From Psychrobacter arcticus 273-4 (GTDB lineage Bacteria > Pseudomonadota > Gammaproteobacteria > Pseudomonadales > Moraxellaceae), in contig NC_007204.1 of the NCBI RefSeq assembly GCF_000012305.1, positions 1,426,001-1,490,000 of the forward strand: 64,000 nt of DNA, read 5' to 3'. The translations under genes and the position numbers were made by a program. A model generated the notes under the pieces. It saw nothing but the letters and a program-made list of their open reading frames with translations, did no database searches and was not told where the DNA came from. Of the stretch, positions 8,426 through 18,110 are shown piece by piece; positions within the stretch are counted from its first letter, which is position 1; each line of letters starts with the position of its first letter.

Positions 8426-9859
8426 TTAATTCTTTCGCAGATTAAACAAGGCATTGAGGACAATTGCCGTCAAGGTAGCCGTACCGATACCACCCAAATC
8501 AAAACCGCCTAAATGCAAGCTAAAGTTACCAGTACCCATAATAACGGTTACCGCCGCGATGATGAGATTACTGTTTTTACTAAAGTCGATATGGCTGTCT
8601 ATCCAAATTTTCGCACCAGCAATGGCAATCAAACCAAAGACTACAATAGAAGCACCGCCCAATAATGCTGGTGGAATGGTTTGAATAATCGCGCCAAATT
8701 TTGGTGACAACCCTAGCATAATAGCAACCAAACCTGCGATGACAAAAATAGTCGTGCTATATACTTTGGTTACTGCCATGACACCGATATTTTCAGCATA
8801 AGTGGTCACACCTGTGCCACCAAAACCTGCTGAAAAAGTCGTCGCCAAGCCATCAGCAAAGAACGCACGCCCCATGTAAGGAGTCACGCGCGCTTTAGTC
8901 ATGCCTTCTACTGCTTTAAAATGACCTAGATTTTCGGCAATCAAAATAAAGGCAACGGGTGCAATCAAGATAATCGCACTGATCTCAAACTTTGGTGTAT
9001 GAACACTTGGCAAGCCAAACCAAGAAGCTGTAGACACCCCACTAAAATCAATGGGAACACCATAGCCCAACACATTGGTCATCACATAATAAGCGATATA
9101 AGACAGTATCAAGCCAACCAATAATAGCAAGCGACGCAGCATACCACGCGTAAATACCGCAACACCACTGATTAAGAGAATGGTTAAAGCCGCCATCCAT
9201 GCATCAAACTGATTGGCAGACACCCCTTGAATAGTCACTGGCGCTAAGTTGAGACCAATAATCATCACGATAGCGCCGGTGACAATCGGTGGCATCAAGC
9301 GCTCAATCCAGCCTGTGCCGGTTTTCATCACCAGCAAACCGACCAAGGCATAAATGATGCCACAAGCCATGATGCCGCCCAAAGCAACATTCAAATTAGC
9401 ATTAAACCCTACGCCAGCATACGCCGTCACGGCAATCACAGGACCAATAAAAGCAAAGCTTGAGCCCAAATAGCTTGGCATACGCCCGCCCGTGATCATA
9501 AAGAACATCACCGTACAAATACCGGACATCAAAATAGCTAAGTTTGGATCAAACCCCATCAATAAAGGCGCAAGTACCGTCGAGCCGAACATAGCAAAGG
9601 TATGCTGCACACCGAGTAGCATGCTTTTTGATGGTGGCAGATATTCATTGATGCCGACTGGTGTGCGGTCCAAATCCCCTTTAAAGGGTCGCCATGTTGG
9701 AAACCAGCGCCCGTTCTCAAAGTCCGAATTGTGCGGTAAACTCATGGTTGCCGAATCAGTTGCTATATCAATACCTGCCGCATCTAGTGCGGTTGGCGTT
9801 AATGGCTTTGTTTGACTGTGCGGCGTTGATTGAGACGAGTTTTCTGGAGGGGTTATCAT
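8426..9859 (-). CDS. uraA: Uracil/xanthine (NCS2) permease
   Basis: A 477-residue inner-membrane nucleobase:cation symporter. The core has about 12-14 membrane segments, with the family marks GSSFAFIGPVIAV near residue 130 and TTYAENIGVMAVTKVYST near residue 355, which match UraA-type uracil permeases. The first 60 residues are hydrophilic and longer than usual (rich in Ser, Thr, Pro); the ATG at 9857-9859 has AGGA upstream, so the extension looks real. It stands alone and is divergent from sdaA. Xanthine or another base remains possible as substrate. Confidence 0.88.
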   Translation of the reverse strand: MITPPENSSQSTPHSQTKPLTPTALDAAGIDIATDSATMSLPHNSDFENGRWFPTWRPFKGDLDRTPVGINEYLPPSKSMLLGVQHTFAMFGSTVLAPLLMGFDPNLAILMSGICTVMFFMITGGRMPSYLGSSFAFIGPVIAVTAYAGVGFNANLNVALGGIMACGIIYALVGLLVMKTGTGWIERLMPPIVTGAIVMIIGLNLAPVTIQGVSANQFDAWMAALTILLISGVAVFTRGMLRRLLLLVGLILSYIAYYVMTNVLGYGVPIDFSGVSTASWFGLPSVHTPKFEISAIILIAPVAFILIAENLGHFKAVEGMTKARVTPYMGRAFFADGLATTFSAGFGGTGVTTYAENIGVMAVTKVYSTTIFVIAGLVAIMLGLSPKFGAIIQTIPPALLGGASIVVFGLIAIAGAKIWIDSHIDFSKNSNLIIAAVTVIMGTGNFSLHLGGFDLGGIGTATLTAIVLNALFNLRKN

Positions 9860-10251
9860 GCGCGATTGTCCTATGGGCTTAAGCTAATAATAAATCGGAT
9901 AAATAAAGAGGTAATAAATAACAGTATTTGCTAGCTCTATTGACTAAGATATGCTTTACTAAATTCACCGCTTTGGCTGCTCGCAGCCTGTATTATATAG
10001 CGATAGCTAACTTACAAGATGTTACATAAGCGTTGATGCCGAGCATCATAACGGAATTTAATAATAAACAACAGCTATTATTCACCCGTCACTCGAACGA
10101 ACACGTTTAAATATTTTCATAGACAATGCTCTAAATTTATCGATGAACGATGCTTATTATCTATTGTTGCCTATATATAATTTTATATGGGCGCGGTGGT
10201 CTTTGCCATGCGGTTTTTCTGACTTTCCCTTATTTTTTTTGGTAACTTATT
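9860..10251. other. Divergent intergenic region uraA/sdaA
   Basis: This 392-base region between two divergent genes should contain both promoters. I see AT-rich sequence but no repeat, hairpin with T-run or small gene that I can support. Confidence 0.5.
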
Positions 10252-11685
10252 ATGATTAGTGTATTTGATTTATTTAAAATCGGTGTTGGCCCGTCAAGCT
10301 CTCATACTGTCGGTCCCATGATAGCAGCTAACTTATTTGTACAGTCACTCCTAAAGCAAACCAATCTGAGCGACATCCATTCTTTAGAGATTGAATTATA
10401 TGGCTCGCTCGCGGCGACAGGTAAAGGACATGCAACCGATACCGCCATATTACTGGGATTACTTGGTCACGCTCCTAGCACCATCGATACGGGTTTGACC
10501 AGTCAATATCTGGCACCAATCTTTTCAGACAATCAGCTCAATATCGCAGGCAAGCACGTTATTGCTTTTGATACAGGGCGTGATATTCACTGGTATGATG
10601 AAACGGTTCTACCCTATCATCCGAACGCCATGACTATCCGTGTATCTTTGGCGGATGGCAACCATTATCAGCAGACTTATTATTCTGTAGGTGGGGGCTT
10701 TGTTATCAATGAAGAAGATGCGACTAATCCCGATGAAGATAATGCCACACCGACTATCGATGTGATTCCTTATCCTTTTAATAGCGCCGCAGAGCTGTTA
10801 GAGCAATGCCGTGAACACCATTTGAGCGTGAGCGAGCTGATACTGGCGAATGAATGCCATTACCGTGAGCAGGCAGAAGTATTTGAGTATTTAGACTCTA
10901 TTTGGGAGTCGATGCAAGATTGTGTGACTCGTGGATGCCAAAACAGTGGTATTTTACCGGGTGGTTTAGATGTAAAGCGCCGTGCTCAAGCACTATATTT
11001 GCAATTGTGTGCTGAAAAAGACCAGCCGATTGCACAAAACGACAAATTGGTTGCGATGGATTGGATTGATTTATATGCTTTAGCGGTCAATGAAGAAAAC
11101 GCCAATGGCGGCAATGTCGTCACCGCACCTACCAACGGCGCAGCAGGTATCATTCCTGCAGTCATGCATTATTATCGTGATTTTTTATCAAACTACAGTA
11201 TTGATGGCGCACGCAAATTTTTGTTAAATGCCACGGCGATCGGCAGCTTAATCAAACAAAACGCCTCAATCTCGGGTGCCGAAGTGGGCTGTCAAGGCGA
11301 AGTAGGTTCAGCTTGCGCGATGGCAGCCTCTGCACTGGCAGAAATCCTAGGCGGCGATCCTGCCAAATGTCTTAATGCTGCTGAGATTGGTATCGAGCAT
11401 AACTTAGGTTTGACCTGCGATCCTGTTGGCGGCTTAGTGCAAGTGCCTTGTATTGAGCGCAATGCCATGGGTGCAGTTAAAGCTGTCAATGCAGCACGAC
11501 TTGCCTGCCGTGGTAACGGTCAACATTTTGTATCTTTAGACAAAGTCATTGAAACGATGAAAGTCACCGGTGCTGACATGCTGGATAAATATAAAGAAAC
11601 CTCTCGTGGTGGATTAGCAGTATATGCCGATAATCGTATACCGACTGCCACTCATGGCGTCAGCGTAAAATACAGCCAATGCTAA
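10252..11685 (+). CDS. sdaA: L-serine ammonia-lyase, iron-sulfur type
   Basis: A 477-residue single-chain enzyme that deaminates L-serine to pyruvate and ammonia in the cytoplasm using a [4Fe-4S] cluster. It opens with [23 protein letters not shown], the conserved start of the beta domain. The alpha domain carries [12 protein letters not shown] and [19 protein letters not shown], which hold the cluster cysteines. Length agrees with fused alpha/beta forms. Its stop codon is directly followed by the miniature element A3. Confidence 0.95.
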   Translation: MISVFDLFKIGVGPSSSHTVGPMIAANLFVQSLLKQTNLSDIHSLEIELYGSLAATGKGHATDTAILLGLLGHAPSTIDTGLTSQYLAPIFSDNQLNIAGKHVIAFDTGRDIHWYDETVLPYHPNAMTIRVSLADGNHYQQTYYSVGGGFVINEEDATNPDEDNATPTIDVIPYPFNSAAELLEQCREHHLSVSELILANECHYREQAEVFEYLDSIWESMQDCVTRGCQNSGILPGGLDVKRRAQALYLQLCAEKDQPIAQNDKLVAMDWIDLYALAVNEENANGGNVVTAPTNGAAGIIPAVMHYYRDFLSNYSIDGARKFLLNATAIGSLIKQNASISGAEVGCQGEVGSACAMAASALAEILGGDPAKCLNAAEIGIEHNLGLTCDPVGGLVQVPCIERNAMGAVKAVNAARLACRGNGQHFVSLDKVIETMKVTGADMLDKYKETSRGGLAVYADNRIPTATHGVSVKYSQC

Positions 11686-11686
11686 C

Positions 11687-11834
11687 TATAGTCGGTGAAA
11701 AGTAATATCGATACAATACAACACAACACGTACTACTGGTGCAAATTTTTCTTGCTTGCTGTGCCTACGCAGACAGAGGCTGCAAAAAATTTACACCAGT
11801 AATACGGTAGCGACTTTAAAGTATTTCAACTATA
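11687..11834 (-). repeat. Family A miniature element, copy A3
   Basis: About 148 bases in reverse orientation relative to A1, from TATAGTCGGTGAAAAG to CAACTATA. It carries the same central palindrome and a slightly expanded ACAATACAACACAAC stretch, which accounts for the extra length. It begins one base after the sdaA stop and may act as its transcript-end hairpin. Confidence 0.85.
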
Positions 11835-11881
11835 TTTGGCACTTTATAATTAAATGAAAGGTACAAAATATTGCTATAAAA

Positions 11882-11906
11882 AAGACCTCTAATGATGAGA
11901 GATCTT
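11882..11906 (-). terminator. Probable terminator of the lipoprotein gene
   Basis: Arms AAGACCTCT and AGAGATCTT pair with one mismatch. On the minus strand the hairpin is followed by six T residues, placing it downstream of the lipoprotein gene. Confidence 0.6.
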
Positions 11907-11942
11907 GTTTTAAACTAACTATAGTGGTCAATCAATGAGAAA

Positions 11943-12341
11943 TTATTCCGCTTTTTTTGACACTACTTCGTTGAGAATCCAAACTGGTTTAACGGCATTG
12001 GTTACTTCATCCATCATTGCTTTTTGGCGAACGTCCAAAACATAACGATAATTTGGCTCATAAGTAAAGCCCTGAATATTACCATTTAAAGGGGTGTAGT
12101 TTTTCTGATACGTTTGGCGATATTGCAAGCACTCTGATTCAATCATAGCACCATTAGAGGCTTGTAGCTCACAGACTGCTTTAAGCGGTGCTATTTCTAT
12201 TTTAAAGCTTGGAATGTTGATGACTTTTACAATTGCCGGTTGACCTTCGACTACCATGATACGTTCATCATCTATCGCCATGGTTGAACAACCTGATAAA
12301 ACAAACGTTGCCATCACTGCTGCCAATGCTAATTTTTTCAT
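11943..12341 (-). CDS. Putative outer-membrane or periplasmic lipoprotein
   Basis: A 132-residue protein that I do not recognise. I start it at the ATG of MKKLALAAVMATFVLSGCS because GAGG lies eight bases upstream and this gives a textbook signal peptide II; a longer frame upstream (to 12392) lacks these features. The lipobox LSGC places the acylated Cys near residue 18. The mature part has two further cysteines (CELQ and SECLQY, about residues 61 and 74), which may form a disulfide. It stands alone with a terminator downstream. Confidence 0.75.
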   Translation of the reverse strand: MKKLALAAVMATFVLSGCSTMAIDDERIMVVEGQPAIVKVINIPSFKIEIAPLKAVCELQASNGAMIESECLQYRQTYQKNYTPLNGNIQGFTYEPNYRYVLDVRQKAMMDEVTNAVKPVWILNEVVSKKAE

Positions 12342-12596
12342 TATAAAATCCTCAATGTATTCATAGTTATTGTGTTTTTGAAATCGCTTCATTGATTTTA
12401 GAATGGATGTATTTTTCCATACCCGTTATCATCTACTCAATCAGTATAGGGCGCAAAGTGACTGCGCCTCTATAACTGCTTTGTAACGTAACGTCAGCTT
12501 TTGCAACGGTTGTTAATCGATCGTAAATAGGCATATTTGATAATATCGGAAAATGCGCCCTATTTTTGCTTATCACTTTAAAGCCTTAAAGAAAAA

Positions 12597-12626
12597 GACG
12601 CTCAGAATCATCAGATTCTGAGCGTC
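12597..12626 (-). terminator. Rho-independent terminator of argJ
   Basis: A perfect GACGCTCAGAATC/GATTCTGAGCGTC hairpin with a four-base loop. On the minus strand it is followed by TTTTTCTTT, placing it at the end of the argJ transcript. Confidence 0.85.
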
Positions 12627-12651
12627 TAGTATCAACACGCACAAAGATTAT

Positions 12652-13875
12652 TTAGCTACGATAGTCCGCATTTATTTTGACATAATCATAAGATAAATCG
12701 CAGGTGTAAACCGTGTCGATGGCTTCACCGCGTGCAAGATCAATATGAATGGTAATCTCAGGACGACTCATCACTGTCTTGCCAGCCTCTTCAGTATAGG
12801 TTGGCGCCACACCACCGTTTTGACAAATCATAACCTCGTCCAAATAGACATCGACTTGTTCAGTATCCAGGTCTTCAACCCCTGCATAACCGACGGCTGC
12901 TAATATACGCCCCCAGTTGGCATCACTGGCAAAAAATGCCGTTTTGACTAAGGGTGAATGCGCAACAGCATATGCCACATCACAACATTCTTGCGTGGTT
13001 TTACCACCCGTGACTTTCACAGTCATAAACTTAGTGGCACCTTCACCATCACGTACAATCAGTTGTGCTAAACGTATAAAGACTTCAGCTAACGCGTCAA
13101 ATAGTGGCTGATAATGAGGATGCTCAGGGCTGTCAATGATATCTGAGCTCGCAGCACCTGTCGCTATCAATACGCAGCAGTCATTCGTCGAGGTATCACC
13201 ATCGACTGTAATACGGTTAAAGGATTGCTCATTAATGGCACTTAGCATCTCTTGCAATAAATCAGCAGCAATATTAGCATCGGTTGCCACATAGCCAAGC
13301 ATGGTCGCCATATTGGGACGTATCATGCCTGAGCCTTTTGACATGCCAGTAATATGATAATGGCTACCCGCGACATTAACCTTTTTACTGGTGAGCTTTG
13401 GAATCGTATCTGTTGTACGAATACCATTTGCGGCAGCAAGCCAGTTATCAGGCGCTAGATTGGCTAGTGCATTGTCTAGTCCAGCGATAATCGCCTCACT
13501 GTTTAGCGGCTCACCAATAACACCAGTCGAGAACGGCAATACAGTATTATTATTCACACCAGCTTTAGCAGCCAACGCCGCACAAATATCTATCGCGCGA
13601 CGCTTGCCATCAGCGCCTGTGCCAGCATTTGCATTACCAGTATTGGTCACCAAATAACGCGGAGAAGCTTTAGCAAAGTGCTCACGTAATACGCGCACAG
13701 GAGCGGCGCAAAATGCATTTTTGGTCGTCACAACTGCAGTGGCTGCATCAGTCGCAATCTCGATAACTACCAAGTCATCGCGATCTTTATAGCGTACGCC
13801 TGCTGCGGTAGCACTTAACTTAATGCCTTCAATAGGATAAATCGTTTCAGGTACTGCAACATTACCAACCGCCAT
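12652..13875 (-). CDS. argJ: Bifunctional glutamate N-acetyltransferase/amino-acid acetyltransferase ArgJ
   Basis: A 407-residue enzyme of arginine synthesis. It moves the acetyl group from N-acetylornithine to glutamate and may also use acetyl-CoA. The precursor self-cleaves before a Thr; the site is visible as NMATMLGYVATDA near residue 188, preceded by the typical KGSGMIRP. Other marks are NTGNANAGTG and DANWGRILAAVGYAG. The start has AGGAG seven bases upstream. Whether it is mono- or bifunctional cannot be decided here. It lies alone, not with other arg genes. Confidence 0.95.
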   Translation of the reverse strand: MAVGNVAVPETIYPIEGIKLSATAAGVRYKDRDDLVVIEIATDAATAVVTTKNAFCAAPVRVLREHFAKASPRYLVTNTGNANAGTGADGKRRAIDICAALAAKAGVNNNTVLPFSTGVIGEPLNSEAIIAGLDNALANLAPDNWLAAANGIRTTDTIPKLTSKKVNVAGSHYHITGMSKGSGMIRPNMATMLGYVATDANIAADLLQEMLSAINEQSFNRITVDGDTSTNDCCVLIATGAASSDIIDSPEHPHYQPLFDALAEVFIRLAQLIVRDGEGATKFMTVKVTGGKTTQECCDVAYAVAHSPLVKTAFFASDANWGRILAAVGYAGVEDLDTEQVDVYLDEVMICQNGGVAPTYTEEAGKTVMSRPEITIHIDLARGEAIDTVYTCDLSYDYVKINADYRS

Positions 13876-13947
13876 AGCTCACTCCTTATTTATTCATATT
13901 TGTATGTTTTTCTTGATTGTAAAATTTGAGTCATAATGACAAAAATA

Positions 13948-14772
13948 TTATACTTTATTTAAATCAAACGCTGTCCAAATAGGTGCATGATCAGAGGGTT
14001 TTTCCATAGCACGCAGCTCGTAGCTGATGCCGGCATCAACACAATGCGCAACCAAATCAGGCGTACATAAAATATGATCGATACGCAATCCACGCTTAGG
14101 GTCATCATCAAAACCACGACTGCGATAATCAAACCAGCTGTATAATTCTGTGCTTTCTGGATAATGCAAACGATAAGTATCGGTCAACTCACGTGACATA
14201 AGAGCGCTATACCACTCACGCTCCTCTGGTAAGAAAGATGTTTTTCTATTTTTTAACCAGCGCTTAGCATTAACCTCACCAATCCCAATGTCGATATCTT
14301 CTGGGGCAATATTCATATCACCCATAACCACCAGCGAGCGACCTTCCGCTTTTAAAATATCGATATATGCCATTAAATCAGCATAATAAGCGCGTTTCAT
14401 CGGAAATTTGGTCGGATGTTCTTGGCTCTCGCCTTGTGGAAAATACCCGTTGAGCACATCAATCTCACGCCCATCAAACTCATAACGTGCATGAATAAAA
14501 CGTTTTTGCGCCTCTGCATCTTCTCCAGGAAAGCCCTTTTGCACAAAAATAGGCGCAACTTTCGATAATATTGCCACACCGTAATGCGCTTTTTGTCCAA
14601 AGTACTCGACGTGATAGCCCAAACCTTCTACATTTTCAAGAGGAAACTGCTCGTCATGTACCTTGGTTTCCTGCAGACCCATGACATCAGGATCAATGAT
14701 ATCTCTTACCGCTTCTAGCTGATGTTGACGGGCACGGATACCATTAATATTAAAACAAACAAAACGGGTCAT
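13948..14772 (-). CDS. xthA: Exodeoxyribonuclease III / AP endonuclease
   Basis: A 274-residue member of the exonuclease III family, which cuts DNA at abasic sites and degrades 3' ends in base-excision repair. The metal and catalytic segments are seen in order: FNINGIRAR (residues 7-15), GLQETKVHD near 33, HYGVAILSK near 63, GDMNIAPEDID near 151, and RIDHILCTPDL plus the final SDHAPIW with the catalytic His. AGGA stands seven bases before the ATG. Length is normal for the family. Confidence 0.94.
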   Translation of the reverse strand: MTRFVCFNINGIRARQHQLEAVRDIIDPDVMGLQETKVHDEQFPLENVEGLGYHVEYFGQKAHYGVAILSKVAPIFVQKGFPGEDAEAQKRFIHARYEFDGREIDVLNGYFPQGESQEHPTKFPMKRAYYADLMAYIDILKAEGRSLVVMGDMNIAPEDIDIGIGEVNAKRWLKNRKTSFLPEEREWYSALMSRELTDTYRLHYPESTELYSWFDYRSRGFDDDPKRGLRIDHILCTPDLVAHCVDAGISYELRAMEKPSDHAPIWTAFDLNKV

Positions 14773-15087
14773 AAATTATCCTAGTCTAATAAATGAAAGC
14801 ACACTGCTGCTATGGGTAAGTGCTTTGATAAACAAATGCGGCTATAAATAAATATTGCCAATTTTAAATAAAACAAATACGGTTATGATAACAGACATAA
14901 ACATCGCTATCTGTTGCGCCCTTTTATATCTTGATATAAAGTGGTTATTTACCATATGACGCTATCAAGCTACGCTTATTTACCTCACTACAATCTATCA
15001 TTATTTTTATAAAACACTATTTATCGAGCAATGGTATTTAATCAACTTATCACACCATATTATTAAATATATCTATTGAGCATTATT
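14773..15087. other. Divergent intergenic region xthA/thioesterase
   Basis: These 315 AT-rich bases separate two divergent genes. They presumably hold both promoters; no repeat or further gene is visible. Confidence 0.45.
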
Positions 15088-15654
15088 ATGAAAAAAGCGA
15101 CTGACAAGAACCCAACGACCACATCAAAACCTAACACAATTACGCCGTTATTTACTACCAACTATAATGTGTATATCAATCACACCGATGCTGGCGGTAT
15201 AGTCTATCATGCCAACCACTTAGTGTTCTTTGAAAACTGCCGCCGCGACTGGTTTACTCAGTTGGGCTTAAATGGATATTTTTTGGAGAGCAATGATGGT
15301 CAGATTCAGCATTTCGTCGTCACTCAAGCAGACTTGCAATATAAGCACGCTATTTTATTAGATGAAGTCATTAATGTACGCATTGATAACGTTGAGATAA
15401 AACCTGCCAGCATTGTATTTTATCAAAGCATTTATCGGCAGCAATCTCAAGATAACACTGCTAACAATGCCAAAGCCGTCTTACTAAGCAGCACCAAAAT
15501 CGTTGTTGCCTGTGTACAAAATCAAATTACACCAGATTCTATAGACAATAATGCGTCAAATAATACTGCGCCCATGCGACCTGTTCGTGTGCCGCAAAAA
15601 TTACGTGATGCCATTGAACGAGCGATTGCAGAACATATAGTTGAAATACTTTAA
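15088..15654 (+). CDS. YbgC-like hotdog-fold acyl-CoA thioesterase
   Basis: A 188-residue protein from the ATG at 15088 (a TTG frame begins four codons earlier; GAG lies eight bases before the ATG). The hotdog-fold signature HTDAGGIVYHANHLVFFENCRR near residues 30-50 contains the Asp and the Tyr-His pair used by 4-hydroxybenzoyl-CoA-type thioesterases. Such enzymes hydrolyse acyl-CoA in the cytoplasm. A low-complexity Asn-rich insert lies near residues 130-165. The last six codons and the stop (IVEIL then TAA) are supplied by miniature element A4, so the C-terminus has been altered by insertion. Confidence 0.85.
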   Translation: MKKATDKNPTTTSKPNTITPLFTTNYNVYINHTDAGGIVYHANHLVFFENCRRDWFTQLGLNGYFLESNDGQIQHFVVTQADLQYKHAILLDEVINVRIDNVEIKPASIVFYQSIYRQQSQDNTANNAKAVLLSSTKIVVACVQNQITPDSIDNNASNNTAPMRPVRVPQKLRDAIERAIAEHIVEIL

Positions 15655-15773
15655 AGTCGCTACCGTATTGCTGGTGTAAATTTTTTGCAGCCTCTGTCTG
15701 CGTAGGCACAGCAAGCAAGAAAAATTTGCACCAGTAGTACGTGTTGTATCGATATTACTTTTCACTGACTATA
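15636..15773 (+). repeat. Family A miniature element, copy A4
   Basis: 138 bases from TATAGTTGAAATAC to CACTGACTATA, nearly identical to A1. Its first 19 bases overlap the thioesterase reading frame and provide its stop. Confidence 0.87.
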
Positions 15774-15840
15774 ATAAGTAACTTTTTAAGTATTTTTATA
15801 AATACCTATTTTTTTCTATAACCATAGTCAGTGAGCTACA

Positions 15841-15890
15841 ACGATTAAAAAAGCCCTCTATATACTGATACAGAGGGCTTTTTTAATCGT
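15841..15890. terminator. Bidirectional rho-independent terminator
   Basis: Arms ACGATTAAAAAAGCCCTCT and AGAGGGCTTTTTTAATCGT pair perfectly round a 12-base loop. It lies between the convergent thioesterase and SDR genes and can serve both. Confidence 0.88.
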
Positions 15891-15921
15891 TTTTTTCTTA
15901 ATATCATCAACGTTTTTTATG

Positions 15922-16791
15922 CTAACTTACTTTATTAACCACTTGTAATGGTAAATGCTTCATTGCCTGACCCACAATTGACCAGGGTAAGCTTGGGACA
16001 CAAGCTTCATCCACGCCAGCTTCAATCGCTGCCACAATTGCCTTGGTGCCGGTATCTGCATCCACTTCAAACGGTAAAGGCTTAGCATTTTCATTGATTT
16101 CAGTACGGATATAACCTGGATAAATAGTAGAGACTTTGATCGGCAGTTTGGTCAATAGCATATCAGCACGGATACCTTCTGCCAGATGCGCCAATCCTGC
16201 TTTACTCGCACCATAGGCAGTCAAATGCTTAGGTAATCCGCGCATCGCTGACATACTAGATATCACGACCAGATGACCGCTACCTTGTTCACGAAAGATA
16301 CTCATCGCTGCTTCACACTGCGCAAGCGCCGAGATAAAATTGATCTCAACCGTACGGCGGTTGGTATCGAAACGCCCTTTACCAATACGGCGACTTTCAC
16401 CAATGCCCGCATTGACCACGACACGATCGATATGACCGAAATCAGCAGCGAAAGCGTCAAACACTTCAAAAATCGCATCATAATCACTAACATCTAGCAC
16501 TCGATACTCGATACGAATATCAGGATATTGTGCCATCAGCTCTGTTTGTAGACTCTCTAAACGATCCATACGACGCGCACAAATAGCAAGGTTATATCCG
16601 AGCTTAGCAAACAATCTCGCCATTCCCTCGCCCAATCCTGAGCTGGCACCAGTGATTAAAATCGTTTTACCGCGACCAACCTGCTGTTTATTCAAACCTT
16701 TTAAATAACGTGCTGGCTGTATGGCACTAAATAATTGACTTTTACTTTTGGTAGCCGTTTTTGCTATTAGGCTCAGTAATTTATTTTGCAT
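15922..16791 (-). CDS. Short-chain dehydrogenase/reductase
   Basis: A 289-residue SDR oxidoreductase using NAD(P). I start it at the ATG of MQNKLL because AAAGGA precedes it by six bases; a longer frame reaches 16824. The nucleotide motif TGASSGLG is at residues 47-54, NAG at 127-129, the catalytic Ser near 179, and Tyr193/Lys197 in YGASK, so the active site is complete. About 40 residues precede the Rossmann fold. The CARR segment after the second strand suggests NADP preference (inference). Substrate unknown. Confidence 0.85.
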   Translation of the reverse strand: MQNKLLSLIAKTATKSKSQLFSAIQPARYLKGLNKQQVGRGKTILITGASSGLGEGMARLFAKLGYNLAICARRMDRLESLQTELMAQYPDIRIEYRVLDVSDYDAIFEVFDAFAADFGHIDRVVVNAGIGESRRIGKGRFDTNRRTVEINFISALAQCEAAMSIFREQGSGHLVVISSMSAMRGLPKHLTAYGASKAGLAHLAEGIRADMLLTKLPIKVSTIYPGYIRTEINENAKPLPFEVDADTGTKAIVAAIEAGVDEACVPSLPWSIVGQAMKHLPLQVVNKVS

Positions 16792-17135
16792 GGATGGTCC
16801 TTTATGTATCAATAAAGCTATCAAGATAGCGTGAATATTTTATTAAAAATCTATCTCGCTCTATTTATCTGCCTAAGTTAATAAGTCATTCACTATAAAT
16901 TATTATACTTTTAAAGCGAGTCAACTATACCTTATTAAAGCAGATTTACCATTAAAAACCCCACTCTCAATTATCATAATTTTTGGCGTAGGCTGTGGCT
17001 TTAGCCCAGCGTTTTTGGCAAATTGTTACGATTGACTGGGCTAAAGCCACAGCCTACGATAGCCCATATTAAGTTGAGAGTCGCGTATTAAAAACATCTT
17101 TATGATTAAATTCGTCAAACGGCGGCAAGATATAG
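16792..17135. other. Intergenic region with family B palindrome
   Basis: Between sohB and the SDR gene (both minus strand) lie 344 bases that contain element B1 and otherwise AT-rich sequence. B1 is the only strong hairpin downstream of sohB. Confidence 0.55.
16968..17087 (+). repeat. Family B palindromic element, copy B1
   Basis: About 120 bases bounded by ACCCCACTCTCAA and TTGAGAGTCGCGTAT. Inside are long inverted arms GTAGGCTGTGGCTTTAGCCC and GGGCTAAAGCCACAGCCTAC, separated by about 30 bases. The second copy, B2, lies at 41447-41578 in inverse orientation. There is no coding capacity. Confidence 0.85.
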
Positions 17136-18110
17136 CTATTTTAAAATATTTAAACGACTATTAAAGTCAAACCGTGCTAGCGCATCTGGTAGTTTATCAA
17201 TCGCCATACTGAGTGTTGCTTCTGCCGCTTGTGACAGACCTAGCTTTTCTGCAAGTGTTGGCTTTTGGCGTGAATGCAATGCATACACTTCGCTGTTTTC
17301 CATACGCTCTAACAGATAACTGTCTGATGTTTGTAATTTATCCACCAAGTTCAAATGCAGCGCATCTTCACCATACCAATGCTCGCCTGTCGCGACTTTA
17401 TCTACATCAAGCATACCGCGGTAACGATTGACGAAGTGCTTAAATAACTCGTGCGTTTGCTCTAGCTCTTCTTGATATTTGGCACGATCTTTGTCGTCAT
17501 TTTCACCGAATACGGTCACGGTACGTTTATAATCACCAGCGGTAAACATCTCATAGTCGACATCATGATTTTTGAGCCATTTATGGAAGTTAGGTAATTG
17601 TGATACCACACCAATAGAGCCAATAATTGCAAATGGTGCCGCCACAATATTGTCCGCTACACAGGCCATCATATAGCCACCACTGGCTGCGACCTTATCG
17701 ACGCATACGGTGAGTTTCAAACCGGCATCTTTTAAACGAGCCAATTGTGCTGCCGCTAAACCATAACCGTGTACTACGCCGCCGCCCGACTCCAGACGCA
17801 CCACCACTTCATCGCCTTTATTCGCCGTGCTGATAAGCGTGCTAATCTCTTCACGTAGATGTTTGACAGCAGTTGCTTTGATATCGCCATCAAAGTCGAG
17901 TACAAAAATTTGTTGCTTACTATCGCTATTTTTTTTCTTATTTTTGGTTTTTAGGGCTTGTTTTGCTTTCTTTGCCAGCGTTTTTTTGAATTGTTTGAGG
18001 GCAGCTTTACCTTGAGTCGCTTCCATCAGATCTTCACGGCGCTGCTCTTGGTTTTTATTCAGATGTATAACTCTTAACTCGACAGGGTTTTTAGAAGGAT
18101 TGAAAAGCAT
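17136..18110 (-). CDS. sohB: SohB-like S49 peptidase lacking the N-terminal membrane anchor
   Basis: A 324-residue protein with high likeness to the SohB/signal-peptide-peptidase A family. The catalytic Ser is residue 143 in VAASGGYMM, and the Lys is residue 195 in AGDYKRT; LESGGGVVHGYG and GSIGVVSQLPNFHKWL are also conserved. The well-known E. coli SohB begins with a membrane helix, but here the first 60 residues are charged (Lys-rich, KKAKQALKTKNKKK) and no hydrophobic stretch is seen. An in-frame stop lies just upstream of the ATG, and AAGGA precedes it, so the short start is well supported. Confidence 0.88.
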   Translation of the reverse strand: MLFNPSKNPVELRVIHLNKNQEQRREDLMEATQGKAALKQFKKTLAKKAKQALKTKNKKKNSDSKQQIFVLDFDGDIKATAVKHLREEISTLISTANKGDEVVVRLESGGGVVHGYGLAAAQLARLKDAGLKLTVCVDKVAASGGYMMACVADNIVAAPFAIIGSIGVVSQLPNFHKWLKNHDVDYEMFTAGDYKRTVTVFGENDDKDRAKYQEELEQTHELFKHFVNRYRGMLDVDKVATGEHWYGEDALHLNLVDKLQTSDSYLLERMENSEVYALHSRQKPTLAEKLGLSQAAEATLSMAIDKLPDALARFDFNSRLNILK

